Under the pieces are notes generated by a model that saw nothing but the letters and a program-made list of their open reading frames with translations, was not told the DNA's origin and searched no databases. DNA of 64,000 bases, from the NCBI GenBank assembly GCA_020635815.1, contig JACJZB010000007.1, positions 62,001-126,000 of the forward strand. Direction: 5' to 3'. The stretch is from Flavobacteriales bacterium. Its GTDB lineage: Bacteria > Bacteroidota > Bacteroidia > Flavobacteriales_E > Vicingaceae. Numbering within the stretch: the first letter of the stretch is position 1; every line of letters begins with the position of its first letter. A program made the position numbers and the translations under genes. Below are positions 34,662-44,240 of the stretch, in pieces.

Positions 34662-37600
34662 TTACACAATTTTATAATCAATTTCTTTAATTTCCTCTAA
34701 ATTACGAATAAACTCGTTTGAAAGTTCAACTTTTTTTGTTCTAACTTGAAGTCCAATTATTCCTTCTTTTTCGTCTTTTAAGTTAAAACCTAAAGTATAT
34801 TTTCCTGCATGATTATTAATGATTTCAGTTATTTCATTAATTAATTTATCACTTACATCATTGCTATCAATGGTTAATGTTATTCCCTTTGCTTTTTTCT
34901 CTCTAAGTTCTGACAACAACTCAATACTATTAATTCTAAATTCTACATCGTTAGGGTCTTTACTCCATTTTCGAGGTTGAATACTACCCTGAATGAATAA
35001 GAATTGACCAGCAACAAAGTATGGTCTAAACTTAATATAATCTTCTCCAAAAATGAAAAACTCATGAGAATTACTATAATCTTCCACTTGTAATATACCA
35101 AATGGTGTATTCTTTTTTGTCATTCGTTCTTGTGCAGCTGTACAAATTCCAACAAGCGAAAGATGAGCTCCTTTGTATTTTTGCACATCCTGTAAATGAG
35201 ATAAATTTCCTTTAGCAAAAGATTTAATTTCTAAGGCAAAATCATCTAAGGGATGACCAGAAATAAAAATACCGACAACTTCTTTTTCTCTATTCAGTTT
35301 TTCTAAAGTTCCCCATTCAGGACAGTTAGGAATTGGCGGCTCTTCAATTTTTGCACTTTCATCTCCTTCTAACATATCAAACATTGACACCTGAATAGAA
35401 TTTTTATTTTCTTGATATTTATTGCCGTATTTAATAATTTTTTCAAGAAAAATTCCTCCACTGTCTTGTTCAGCAAAATATTGTGCTCGATGAACGCCAT
35501 CAAAAGAATCAAAACCTCCTCCTAAAGCTAAACTTTCTATTGTTTTTTTATTTACCGATCGTAAATCAACTCGTTTAACTAAATCAAAAATAGAAGTAAA
35601 AGGCCCATTTTCTTTTCGTTCTTGAATAATACATTCTACAGCTTTTTCGCCTACACCTTTCATTGCCCCTAAGCCAAAACGAATTTCTCCTTTTTTGTTT
35701 ACTGTAAATTTATGTACCGATTCATTGACATCTGGTCCTAAAACTGGTATGCCTGCACGTTTACACTCATCCATAAAAAAAGTAACTGACTTTATGTCGT
35801 TCATGTTGTTACTTAATACCGATGCCATATATTCGGCAGGGTAGTGGGCTTTTAAAAATGCCGTTTGATAAGCAATCCAAGCATAACAAGTGGAGTGTGA
35901 TTTATTAAAAGCATAGGCAGCAAAAGCTTCCCAATCTTTCCAAATTTTTTCTAATATTTTGGGGTCATGACCTTTTGCAGCTGCTTGTTCAACAAATTTT
36001 GGTTTCATTTTATCCAAAACTGCTATTTGCTTTTTTCCCATTGCTTTACGCAAAACATCGGCTTCACCTTTGGTAAAGTCTGCCAGTTTTTGCGATAAAA
36101 GCATCACTTGCTCTTGATAAACGGTAATACCATAAGTTTCCTTAAGAAACCCTTCCATGTCAGGAAGATCATAGATTACTTCTTCTTCGCCATGTTTTCT
36201 TTTAATAAAAGAAGGGATGTATTCCATCGGACCTGGTCGATATAATGCATTCATCGCAATTAAATCGGCAAAAACGGTTGGTTTTAACGAACGCATGTGT
36301 TTTTGCATCCCAGGAGATTCATATTGAAATATACCTACGGTATCTCCTCGTTGAAACAACTCGTAAGTTTTTTCATCTTCAATGTCAAATGTTTCAGGGT
36401 CTAACTCAATGCCGTGTCTATCTTTAACAATCTGACAAGCATCTTTAATTAGCGTTAAGGTTTTTAATCCTAAAAAATCCATTTTTAACAAGCCTGCATC
36501 TTCGGCAACTGAGTTGTCGAATTGTGTACAAGTCATTTCTGAATCTTTTGCTAAAGCAACAGGAACGTAATTGGTAATGTCATCTGGTGTAATTATTACA
36601 CCACAAGCATGAATTCCTGTATTCCGAACAGAACCTTCAACATTTCTAGCCTGATTTATGGTTCGAGCTTCTAAATTATTTCCTTGTGCGATCTCTTTTA
36701 GTTGGTTTGCTCTATCAATATCCTCATGCCTGCCAAGCTTTTCAGCTAAAGCTTCATCGTCTAAACCAAATAGTTTTTTCAGCTTAATATCTGGTATTAG
36801 TTTAGCAATTCTATCTGCTTCCGACAAAGGTAATTCTAGTACTCTGGCTGTATCACGAATGGATGATTTTGCCGCCATTGTACCATAAGTAATAATTTGA
36901 GCCACTTGGTTGGAACCATATTTTTTGATTACATAATCCATTACTTTACTACGGCCTTCATCATCAAAATCGATATCTATATCAGGCATCGATATTCGGT
37001 CAGGATTTAAAAAACGCTCAAAAAGTAAGTCGTACTTAATAGGGTCTATGTTAGTAATCCAAGTACAGTAAGCAACTACTGAACCAGCAGCAGACCCACG
37101 ACCAGGACCAACAGAAACTCCCATTTTTCGTGCTTCACGTATAAAATCTTCTACAATTAAGAAATAACCCGGATAGCCTGTATTTTTAATTACACTTAAC
37201 TCAAAATCTAATCGTTCAATTATTTCTTCAGTAAGTTCACCATATCTTTTTTTAGCTCCTTCATAAGTGATGTGTCTTAAATAGTTGTTTTCTCCAATTT
37301 TAAGGCTGCTATCTTCATCATCTCTTGGGTCACGAAACTCTTCAGGAATATCAAATTTTGGAAGTAATACATCTCTTGCTAAAACATAAGTTTCTATTTT
37401 ATCTACAATTTCTTGAGTATTGATAATAGCTTCGGGTAAATCAGCAAATAATTGCTTCATTTCATCGCTAGTTTTCACATAAAACTCATCGTTTGGAAAT
37501 CCGTAACGAAACTCTCGTCCTTTAGCTCCTATGTATTTTTTTGCTTGACTTAATGGTTTTCCATCTCTAATGCATAATAAAACATCATGAGAAATAGCAT

Positions 37601-38942
37601 CTGTTTTGTTGATGTAATAAGTATTGTTAGCAGCAATAATTTTTACATCATATTTTCGAGCAAACTCAATTAAAACTTCATTAACGGCATCTTGCTCGGG
37701 TACACCATGTCTATTTATCTCAACATAAAAATCGTTACCAAAATTCTCTTTCCACCAAACAAAAGCTTCTTCGGCTTGCATTTTACCTTCAAACAATATT
37801 TTGTTAGGAATTTCTCCCCACAAACCACCAGTTAACGCAATTAAATCGCCTTTATATTCTAATAAAACTTCTCTATCAATTCTAGGGACGTAATAAAACC
37901 CTTCGATATTAGCATAAGAGGCTAACTTGGCTAAATTGTGATAACCATTTTTATTTTTGGCTAATAATACTGTTTGGTAGCCATCATTTTTATGTGTTTT
38001 ATCTTTTCTATCTGGACATAAATTAAACTCACAACCAACAATAGGTTTTATACCTGCAGCAATGGCATCTCTAACAAAATGGAAGGTCGCCATCATGTTT
38101 CCATGGTCGGTAAGGGCAATGGCTTCCATACCTAAGTCTTTGGCTTTGTTAACTAAACCTGCAACTTTGGTGGTAGATTGTAAAATGGAAAATTCTGAAT
38201 GATTGTGTAAGTGGGTAAAAGGAACATCCTCTAACTCTTTGGTAACCTTAGAGGTAGTTGTAGGAATAACATTAGACTCTTGTTCTTTGTTAAAAGCTTC
38301 AAAATTTGCTTCATCTAATGTTGGAGCATCATATACAACAGCATCAAAATCTTCTATTTCTTGAGGTTGTACAACCCTATTTTTTATTAAACCGAAAAAA
38401 CAACGGGCAGTAGCGTCAACATCAAATGCAGCATCGTGAGCATCAGCAAAAGCTTCACCAAAAAGCTTGGTATGTAAATCAGTTAAACTAGGGTATTTAA
38501 ATCCTCCGCCTCTTCCGCCAGGTATCTGACAGAAATCCACCGCACTTTTCATGGTGTCGATTTCCTTTTTGTCAGCTAAATCATTTGCTATTCCTAAACG
38601 AAAAAACTCAGCACCAACAATGTTAATGTCAAACTCTATGTTATGACCAACATTGTAAGTTGTTTTTTCTAAATCAATTAAAAGTTCTTCTAAAACAGCT
38701 TTTAAGTCGTGCCCGTCTTGCAAAGCCCTTTCGGTAGTAATACCATGAATACTAGAAACTCCAATAGGAATGTCGTACCCATCGGGTTTTATAATAAAGT
38801 TTTTATTGGTAATTAATTTTCCTGATGTATCGTGTAATTGCCAAGCAATTTGCACCATTCTTGGCCAGTTGTCAGAGTCTGAAACAGGTGCATTGTAATT
38901 CTTAGGAAGTCCGGTTGTTTCGGTATCAAAAATTAAAAACAT
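34662..38942 (-). CDS. dnaE: DNA polymerase III alpha subunit with N-terminal DnaQ-like exonuclease
   Basis: Replicative polymerase of 1426 aa. Residues 1-185 are a DEDD exonuclease domain (FLIFDTETTGLPK with D6 and E8; GHNIEFDIN; AHDAAFDVDATARCF), so proofreading is on the same chain, as seen in other Bacteroidota. A PHP domain follows (about 240-480; FTHLHNHSEFSIL, ALTDHGNMM), then the C-family polymerase core with GPGRGSAAGSVVAYC and the catalytic PDIDIDFDD (653-661; D654 and D656), and a C-terminal HhH/OB region. No frameshift. It borders the CRISPR region but belongs to the core genome. Confidence 0.96.
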   Translation of the reverse strand: MFLIFDTETTGLPKNYNAPVSDSDNWPRMVQIAWQLHDTSGKLITNKNFIIKPDGYDIPIGVSSIHGITTERALQDGHDLKAVLEELLIDLEKTTYNVGHNIEFDINIVGAEFFRLGIANDLADKKEIDTMKSAVDFCQIPGGRGGGFKYPSLTDLHTKLFGEAFADAHDAAFDVDATARCFFGLIKNRVVQPQEIEDFDAVVYDAPTLDEANFEAFNKEQESNVIPTTTSKVTKELEDVPFTHLHNHSEFSILQSTTKVAGLVNKAKDLGMEAIALTDHGNMMATFHFVRDAIAAGIKPIVGCEFNLCPDRKDKTHKNDGYQTVLLAKNKNGYHNLAKLASYANIEGFYYVPRIDREVLLEYKGDLIALTGGLWGEIPNKILFEGKMQAEEAFVWWKENFGNDFYVEINRHGVPEQDAVNEVLIEFARKYDVKIIAANNTYYINKTDAISHDVLLCIRDGKPLSQAKKYIGAKGREFRYGFPNDEFYVKTSDEMKQLFADLPEAIINTQEIVDKIETYVLARDVLLPKFDIPEEFRDPRDDEDSSLKIGENNYLRHITYEGAKKRYGELTEEIIERLDFELSVIKNTGYPGYFLIVEDFIREARKMGVSVGPGRGSAAGSVVAYCTWITNIDPIKYDLLFERFLNPDRISMPDIDIDFDDEGRSKVMDYVIKKYGSNQVAQIITYGTMAAKSSIRDTARVLELPLSEADRIAKLIPDIKLKKLFGLDDEALAEKLGRHEDIDRANQLKEIAQGNNLEARTINQARNVEGSVRNTGIHACGVIITPDDITNYVPVALAKDSEMTCTQFDNSVAEDAGLLKMDFLGLKTLTLIKDACQIVKDRHGIELDPETFDIEDEKTYELFQRGDTVGIFQYESPGMQKHMRSLKPTVFADLIAMNALYRPGPMEYIPSFIKRKHGEEEVIYDLPDMEGFLKETYGITVYQEQVMLLSQKLADFTKGEADVLRKAMGKKQIAVLDKMKPKFVEQAAAKGHDPKILEKIWKDWEAFAAYAFNKSHSTCYAWIAYQTAFLKAHYPAEYMASVLSNNMNDIKSVTFFMDECKRAGIPVLGPDVNESVHKFTVNKKGEIRFGLGAMKGVGEKAVECIIQERKENGPFTSIFDLVKRVDLRSVNKKTIESLALGGGFDSFDGVHRAQYFAEQDSGGIFLEKIIKYGNKYQENKNSIQVSMFDMLEGDESAKIEEPPIPNCPEWGTLEKLNREKEVVGIFISGHPLDDFALEIKSFAKGNLSHLQDVQKYKGAHLSLVGICTAAQERMTKKNTPFGILQVEDYSNSHEFFIFGEDYIKFRPYFVAGQFLFIQGSIQPRKWSKDPNDVEFRINSIELLSELREKKAKGITLTIDSNDVSDKLINEITEIINNHAGKYTLGFNLKDEKEGIIGLQVRTKKVELSNEFIRNLEEIKEIDYKIV

Positions 38943-39038
38943 TCTAGCTTTTTGGTTGAAATTAATCGAACCCTAAAATTAAGATATATCTTAATGCTTT
39001 TGGCTTAAATTTAAATGAGAAACTAACAGGTTTTGAAC

Positions 39039-39131
39039 AAAAAAAAGTCCCACGGGTTATACGCAGGACTCAAGAATTTCTTCTACGGCATATAGCCTTA
39101 TTGTGAAAAGATTAAAATTGGAATATCTTTC
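39039..39131 (-). ncRNA. tracrRNA (copy 1) of the type II-C system
   Basis: The minus strand reads, in order: a leader; an anti-repeat (39101-39123) starting TTCCAATTTT and ending CACAA, complementary to the crRNA-sense repeat apart from a 2-nt gap and two central mismatches; the nexus AATAAGGC-TATAT-GCCGTAG (39083-39103), the hallmark of II-C tracrRNAs; and a terminator of 9 bp (39046-39070, AGTCC pairing with GGACT) ending in eight T. A perfect -10 box, TACATTTG, lies at 39138-39145. Length is about 93 nt. It pairs crRNA and Cas9 for processing and cleavage. Confidence 0.87.
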
Positions 39132-39137
39132 TGAAAC

Positions 39138-39145
39138 CAAATGTA
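39138..39145 (-). promoter_or_regulatory. -10 box of tracrRNA copy 1
   Basis: TACATTTG on the minus strand matches TAnnTTTG exactly and lies about 7 bp before the predicted RNA start. Confidence 0.65.
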
Positions 39146-39185
39146 GTAAATATTTTTAAAATTAAAAATCACTCTAATTTTTTTT

Positions 39186-39281
39186 TGTCACTCCGAGTGA
39201 TTTTGCGAAGTGTAACGAAGCAAAATTGTATCGCTTTTGTCACTTCGAGTTGCTTGAGGCACGAAAGCAATATCGAGAAGC
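39186..39281. repeat. Two TGTCA-type dispersed repeats between the tracrRNA copies
   Basis: Two related units lie in tandem: TGTCACTCCGAGTGATTTTG (39186 onward) and TGTCACTTCGAGTTGCTTGA (39239 onward), each followed by a GAAGCAA/GAAAGCAA and ATCG core. They belong to the same family as 18603 and 21299. They separate the two tracrRNA-like genes. The remaining part of the gap to 39385 shows nothing else recognisable. Confidence 0.55.
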
Positions 39282-39385
39282 AGATAAAACACTAAGTATT
39301 TATACGGATTGTTTTTCTTTACAATAACTCTTAAATTGCCTGCTCAATTTTAATTTTTTTTATTATGGCAAAAGTTCTTTGGTAT

Positions 39386-39468
39386 AAAAGCAACAATCCC
39401 AACACAAGGTCGGGACTGAAGAATTTTTTACTACGGAATAATCCTTATTATGAATTGATAAAAAATTG
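39386..39468 (-). ncRNA. Second tracrRNA-like RNA (copy 2), next to cas9
   Basis: The minus strand shows the same order as copy 1: an anti-repeat (39448-39468) starting CAATTTTTTATCAATTCATA that pairs with the repeat with one bulge and two G-U pairs; the nexus AATAAGGA-TTAT-TCCGTAG (39431-39450); and a 10-bp hairpin (39394-39418, CAGTCCC with GGGATTG). GGC/GCC in copy 1 has become GGA/TCC here, a paired change. A perfect -10 box, TAACTTTG, precedes it at 39474-39481. The T tail (TTGCTTTT) is weaker. It could be functional, regulatory or a young relic. Confidence 0.65.
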
Positions 39469-39473
39469 TAACA

Positions 39474-39481
39474 CAAAGTTA
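39474..39481 (-). promoter_or_regulatory. -10 box of tracrRNA copy 2, overlapping the cas9 leader
   Basis: TAACTTTG on the minus strand matches TAnnTTTG exactly. It is 14 bp from the cas9 ATG, so polymerase on this promoter would cover the cas9 translation start region. Confidence 0.6.
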
Positions 39482-39495
39482 TAAAAATATTTCTT

Positions 39496-42400
39496 ATGAA
39501 AAAAATACTTGGTTTAGATATTGGAACTAATTCAATTGGTGGAGCTTTAATTGAATTAGATACAGAAAATTATGGTCAAAGTGGTAAAATTATTTGGACA
39601 GGAAGTAGGATTGTACCAGTTGATGGAGACTCATTACAAAAATTTGAAAGTGGTGGGCAAGTAGAAACAAAAGCTGCTAACAGAAGACAAAAAAGGGGAA
39701 CTAGAAGATTAAAACACCGCTATAAATTGAGGAGGAAACGCCTTGTTAATACTTTAAAAGTATTAGGTTGGTTACCTGATAATTTTCCAACTGATTTTAA
39801 AATAGCAAAAAAGAATGGAATAGAATTCAAAATGAAAGATTACTTGCCTTTCATTGACACTACAATTCAAGAAGCAGCTAAGGCTTTTAAAGTTGAACAG
39901 AATAAAAAAGGTGAAGTTAATCTATCAGAAGATTGGATTGTTTATTATCTGCGTAAGAAAGCATTGACAGAAAAGATAGAATTGTTTGAACTTGCTCGAA
40001 TATTATATATTTTAAACCAGCGAAGAGGATTTAAAAGTAGTCGGAAAGATTTGAAGGACGAAACAAGTATCATTCCTTATGAGGAATTCAAAAAAATGAC
40101 AGAGAATGAAGAGTTTGTGGACATAGATGGTAAAACTCTAGAAACCAAATTTGTTGAGGTAACAAAAATTAAAAAGATTGAACAAGTTGATGAAGAAAAA
40201 GATAAAAATGGCAAGTTTACTTTTAAAATACATCCAGAGAGTGAAAGAATAGAGCCGTGGGATGAAAAGTTAAAAAAGAAGCCAGATTGGATAAATGAGA
40301 GTAAAAGATTATTAGTTACACAAAAAACTAGAAAATCAGGTGATAAATATAAGATTGAACAACTAAAACCTCAAGTGCCAAGTGATGATGATTGGAATTT
40401 GGCTATGGTCTCTTTAGATGAAGAAATTGAATCTTCAAACAAAAAAGTAGGAGAATTCTTTTTTGACAAATTAGTTAAAGATAAAAACTACCTTATCCGT
40501 CAGCAGGTAGTGAAAAGAACTCGTTATGAAAAAGAGTTAAAAGCTATTTGGGATAAACAAAAAGAATTTCATTCAGAGCTTACAAGTAAAGAGAAATTGG
40601 AAGAAATAGCTAAACTCCTTTATCCACCAAAGATTGATGAGAATGGAAAAGAATATGAAAAACAACCTGATTTAAAAGTTGCTAAGTGGAAAGAAATAAC
40701 AAATAGTTCTCTACTCGATGTAATTTCAAATGATATTATTTATTACCAACGAGATCTTAAATCACAAAAGAATTTAATTGATGAATGTCGTTATGAAAAG
40801 AAGCCTAGTTATATAAATAAGAATAATGAACAAATTACACCTGGTTATAAAGTAGCCCCAAAAAGTTGTCCTGAATTTCAAGAATTTAGAATATGGCAAG
40901 ATATTCATAATATGCGTGTTATTAGACTGGAGGATGATATTTTAGGAAAAATAGATGTTGATGAAACGCACTTTTTGACACCTGAAAAGAAAGCTGAATT
41001 GTTTGCTTTAATGGATAGCAAAGAAGAGGTAAAGGAAAATGCGTTATTAAAAGTAATAGACAAATCCTTTTCTCATAAAACTCATAGAATAAGCTTGTTT
41101 GCTAATCGAAAAACATTAAAAGGAAACGAAACAAAAGAATTATTTCGAAAAATATTTAATAAATATGATTTTGATGGAGAATACTTAATTAAAGATAAAT
41201 TTCAATTGCTCTGGCATATTTTATACTCTATCAATGGAAAAGATGCTGAAAAAGGAATTAAAAAAGCACTGATTAATCCAAAGAATGGATTTGGCAAATT
41301 ACCTGAAGAAGTTATTAAGCATTTGTCAGAAAAAACAAGAGAGTTTCCAAAACAATATGCTGCTTATTCAAGTAAAGCCATTAAAAAATTACTCCCATTA
41401 ATGCGATGTGGTAAATATTGGAACAAACAGAACTTTTCTATTCAACTCCGAGAACGGATAGATAAATTCATAGATGGAGAGTACGATGAAAGTATTGATG
41501 ATAAAACTAGAAAAAGAATTCTAGATTTTGGTTTAACTGAATTTGAAAAATACCAAGGATTACCTTTATGGTTAGCAAGTTATATAGTTTATGGTCGTCA
41601 TTCAGAGCGTGAGAGCGATTACAAGTTTAAGACTTGGGATGAAATTGATGTAGCAAAATTAATTCCAAATAACAGCTTACGAAATCCTATTGTTGAACAA
41701 GTAGTTCGTGAAACTATGGAAGTAGTTAAAGAAGTATGGAAACTATATGGAAGACCTGATGAAATTCATATAGAAATGGGGCGAGACCTTAAAAATAATA
41801 CAGAACAACGTAAACGAATTTCAGAAAACCAAACAAAGAATTTTAATGAAAAACAACAAGTAAAAAAACTTTTACAAGAATTAAAAGAAGGTAATCCAGA
41901 ATCTCCCATTGATATTGAAAAATTTAGAATATGGAAGCAAAATGGAGGGGTAGAAGCTGATATTAAATTCAAAGAATTATTTGACAGTAAAAACCTCTTT
42001 GTAAAAGGGGCTGACATTCAAAAATATCGCCTATGGGCCGAACAAAAACATAAATCACCATATACAGGAAAACAAATTCCATTAAGCAAACTTTTTACCG
42101 AAGAATACGAAAAAGAGCATATCATCCCTAGGTCAAAACTAAAGTATGACGCGATGGTTAATTTTGTTATTTGTGAATCAGTTGTTAATAAATTTAAAGC
42201 TGATAGATTAGCTATGGAAATGATTGATACTGATGGTGGCAGAGAGCACATTCATAACGGTGAAAAATTTGAGCTACTTTCAAAAGAAGAATACATTAAC
42301 AACTGTTCAAATTTTGAATTTAGAAAACGAAAAAACCTATTAGCTGAAGAAATTCCTGATGGTTTTATTGAAAGGCAACTAAATGATACTCGGCACATCA

Positions 42401-44232
42401 CAAAAAAATTAGGAGAATTGTTATGGCCTGTTGCAAACGATAAAGAAGGATTAGTTTTCACAATAGGAAGCATTACCAATGATTTAAAACAACAATGGGG
42501 ATTAAATACAGAATGGAAAAAATTGATAAAACCCCGTTTTGAAAGATTAGGAAAAATACTTGGTGAAGAATTAATTGTGGAAGATGGAAACAAGTTTCAT
42601 TTAAATCCGCCTGATGATAAAGTCAATCTAAAACGAATAGATCACAGACACCATGCTATGGATGCTTTAATTATTGCTGCAACTACAAGAGCTCACATTA
42701 ATTACCTCAATGCTTTAAATTCACATGATGAAAAACAGAAATGGAAATATGTTGCTAAAGAGCGTGTTAGAGACTTTCATTTACCATGGGCTGATTTTTC
42801 TAAAGATGTAAAAAATGAATTGAGTAAAGTCATTATTTCTCATAAATATAATAACAGGGTATTAAGGACTCCTCACAATCGTTACTGGAAATGGGAACAA
42901 CAAACAGATGGCAACTGGAAAAAAGTGCTGAAAAATCAAAAAGCTAATGACAAATGGAAATCTGTTAAGTTAGCAATGTTTGGCGAAAATCCACGGGGAA
43001 GCATACTTTTAAAAGAACCGAAATATATTAAAGTAATAGATGCAGTAAATGTACAATTAGAAAGAATGAAGGGTAAAATGGATGAAAAAAATAATCCAAG
43101 AAATTACATTTATAATAAACATGCAAGAAAACAAATTAAAGAACTAGCTGAACAGTTTAAAGGTGATTTAGATGCAATAAAAAAACACCTAAAGAAAAAT
43201 AAATTAACAGATGAAAAAGGGAAGCCTGTTGATAAAGTAGAAATAGCTTTTTATAATGAATATGCTGCTAAACGAACTACTTTAGATGATACCTTTACTG
43301 ATAAAAAAATTAAAGACAGTATTCCTTATGCAAAACGAACAATTGAGCGTTGGGAAGAATGGGAGAAAAAAAATGTTGTAATAAGAAAAAAAGAAGGTAA
43401 AAAAATCAAAGTACAATTTCCAAAAGATACAAAAAAATGGCCTCTTGCCTTTTTGCTTTATAAACATCTAAATGAAAAAGATGAGAATGGAAAATTAAAA
43501 TATAATGGACCAAAAGAAGCTTTTAAAGGCGAAGGGTTAGAAGATTTATTTAAAAAAGCAGGTCGTTTAATAAAAAAAATAACAACTTATGAATCTAAAA
43601 GTAATCCAATAAAACTATATGATGGTATATGGGAAACCGCAGCAGGTGGTAATATTTACTTTGTGATTCAAGAAAACATAGAAACAAAAGAAAGAGATTT
43701 TTATTCCGTTCCATTATATAGTTCTGAAGATTTTTACAGAACAGAGAAATATGGAGCTATAAATCGCTTATTAAAAAAAGAACCCATTGTAGATAAAAGA
43801 GATGGCTGGAAAAACATACTGTTAAAAGTTGGTGATTTGGTGTATGTGCCAACTCCAGATGAAATTGAACATCATAGAAACAAGAACATGGATTGGGTAA
43901 ATGATATTGATTGGAATGGAAAAGACAAAGAAAGAGTATTTGAAAGAGCCTACAAAATGGTAAGCTGTACTGATAAAAAATGTCAATTTATACCTCACAA
44001 TATTGCAAAAGGGTTAATAGATAATAATGAACTTGGTTCAGGAAATAAATCAGAAAAAGCTTGGGATGGAAATATTGTTTATACTTCAAATTCAAAAGGA
44101 AAAATAACAAGACAAGATACAGGTAGCAGTATTAAAAATGTTTGTTTTCTTATAAAAGTGGATCGTTTAGGTAATATTATAAAAGTAGATGGTAAGGAAA
44201 TTACCCCAACAGGTAAAATAGAAAAAATATAG
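39496..44232 (+). CDS. cas9: CRISPR-associated endonuclease Cas9, type II-C, large form
   Basis: RNA-guided double-strand DNA nuclease. RuvC-I: LGLDIGTNSIG with D8. Arginine-rich bridge helix about 60-85 (RRQKRGTRRLKHRYKLRRKR). RuvC-II: EIHIEMGRD with E760. HNH: YTGKQIPLSKL then EKEHIIPRS with H875, and N889 and N898 at the same spacing as N854 and N863 in S. pyogenes Cas9. RuvC-III: RIDHRHHAMDAL with H1052/H1053 and D1056. The recognition lobe lies between 90 and 740, and about 500 residues after RuvC-III form the WED/PAM-interacting part. At 1578 aa it is long even for Bacteroidota Cas9. All nuclease residues are present, so it should be active. Start ATG 39496. Confidence 0.97.
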   Translation: MKKILGLDIGTNSIGGALIELDTENYGQSGKIIWTGSRIVPVDGDSLQKFESGGQVETKAANRRQKRGTRRLKHRYKLRRKRLVNTLKVLGWLPDNFPTDFKIAKKNGIEFKMKDYLPFIDTTIQEAAKAFKVEQNKKGEVNLSEDWIVYYLRKKALTEKIELFELARILYILNQRRGFKSSRKDLKDETSIIPYEEFKKMTENEEFVDIDGKTLETKFVEVTKIKKIEQVDEEKDKNGKFTFKIHPESERIEPWDEKLKKKPDWINESKRLLVTQKTRKSGDKYKIEQLKPQVPSDDDWNLAMVSLDEEIESSNKKVGEFFFDKLVKDKNYLIRQQVVKRTRYEKELKAIWDKQKEFHSELTSKEKLEEIAKLLYPPKIDENGKEYEKQPDLKVAKWKEITNSSLLDVISNDIIYYQRDLKSQKNLIDECRYEKKPSYINKNNEQITPGYKVAPKSCPEFQEFRIWQDIHNMRVIRLEDDILGKIDVDETHFLTPEKKAELFALMDSKEEVKENALLKVIDKSFSHKTHRISLFANRKTLKGNETKELFRKIFNKYDFDGEYLIKDKFQLLWHILYSINGKDAEKGIKKALINPKNGFGKLPEEVIKHLSEKTREFPKQYAAYSSKAIKKLLPLMRCGKYWNKQNFSIQLRERIDKFIDGEYDESIDDKTRKRILDFGLTEFEKYQGLPLWLASYIVYGRHSERESDYKFKTWDEIDVAKLIPNNSLRNPIVEQVVRETMEVVKEVWKLYGRPDEIHIEMGRDLKNNTEQRKRISENQTKNFNEKQQVKKLLQELKEGNPESPIDIEKFRIWKQNGGVEADIKFKELFDSKNLFVKGADIQKYRLWAEQKHKSPYTGKQIPLSKLFTEEYEKEHIIPRSKLKYDAMVNFVICESVVNKFKADRLAMEMIDTDGGREHIHNGEKFELLSKEEYINNCSNFEFRKRKNLLAEEIPDGFIERQLNDTRHITKKLGELLWPVANDKEGLVFTIGSITNDLKQQWGLNTEWKKLIKPRFERLGKILGEELIVEDGNKFHLNPPDDKVNLKRIDHRHHAMDALIIAATTRAHINYLNALNSHDEKQKWKYVAKERVRDFHLPWADFSKDVKNELSKVIISHKYNNRVLRTPHNRYWKWEQQTDGNWKKVLKNQKANDKWKSVKLAMFGENPRGSILLKEPKYIKVIDAVNVQLERMKGKMDEKNNPRNYIYNKHARKQIKELAEQFKGDLDAIKKHLKKNKLTDEKGKPVDKVEIAFYNEYAAKRTTLDDTFTDKKIKDSIPYAKRTIERWEEWEKKNVVIRKKEGKKIKVQFPKDTKKWPLAFLLYKHLNEKDENGKLKYNGPKEAFKGEGLEDLFKKAGRLIKKITTYESKSNPIKLYDGIWETAAGGNIYFVIQENIETKERDFYSVPLYSSEDFYRTEKYGAINRLLKKEPIVDKRDGWKNILLKVGDLVYVPTPDEIEHHRNKNMDWVNDIDWNGKDKERVFERAYKMVSCTDKKCQFIPHNIAKGLIDNNELGSGNKSEKAWDGNIVYTSNSKGKITRQDTGSSIKNVCFLIKVDRLGNIIKVDGKEITPTGKIEKI

Positions 44233-44240
44233 ATTCTACT

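Noticed and set aside
39386..39468. Copy 2 as a plain degenerate duplicate of the tracrRNA
   Set aside because: Paired changes in the nexus, a kept hairpin, a good anti-repeat and a perfect -10 box argue against simple decay, although the weak T tail keeps the option open.
41766..43467. Long open frames on the minus strand inside cas9
   Set aside because: They have low-complexity composition (Phe, Ser, Leu), no start context and lie opposite a gene with clear domain motifs; they are shadows caused by AT-rich coding bias.
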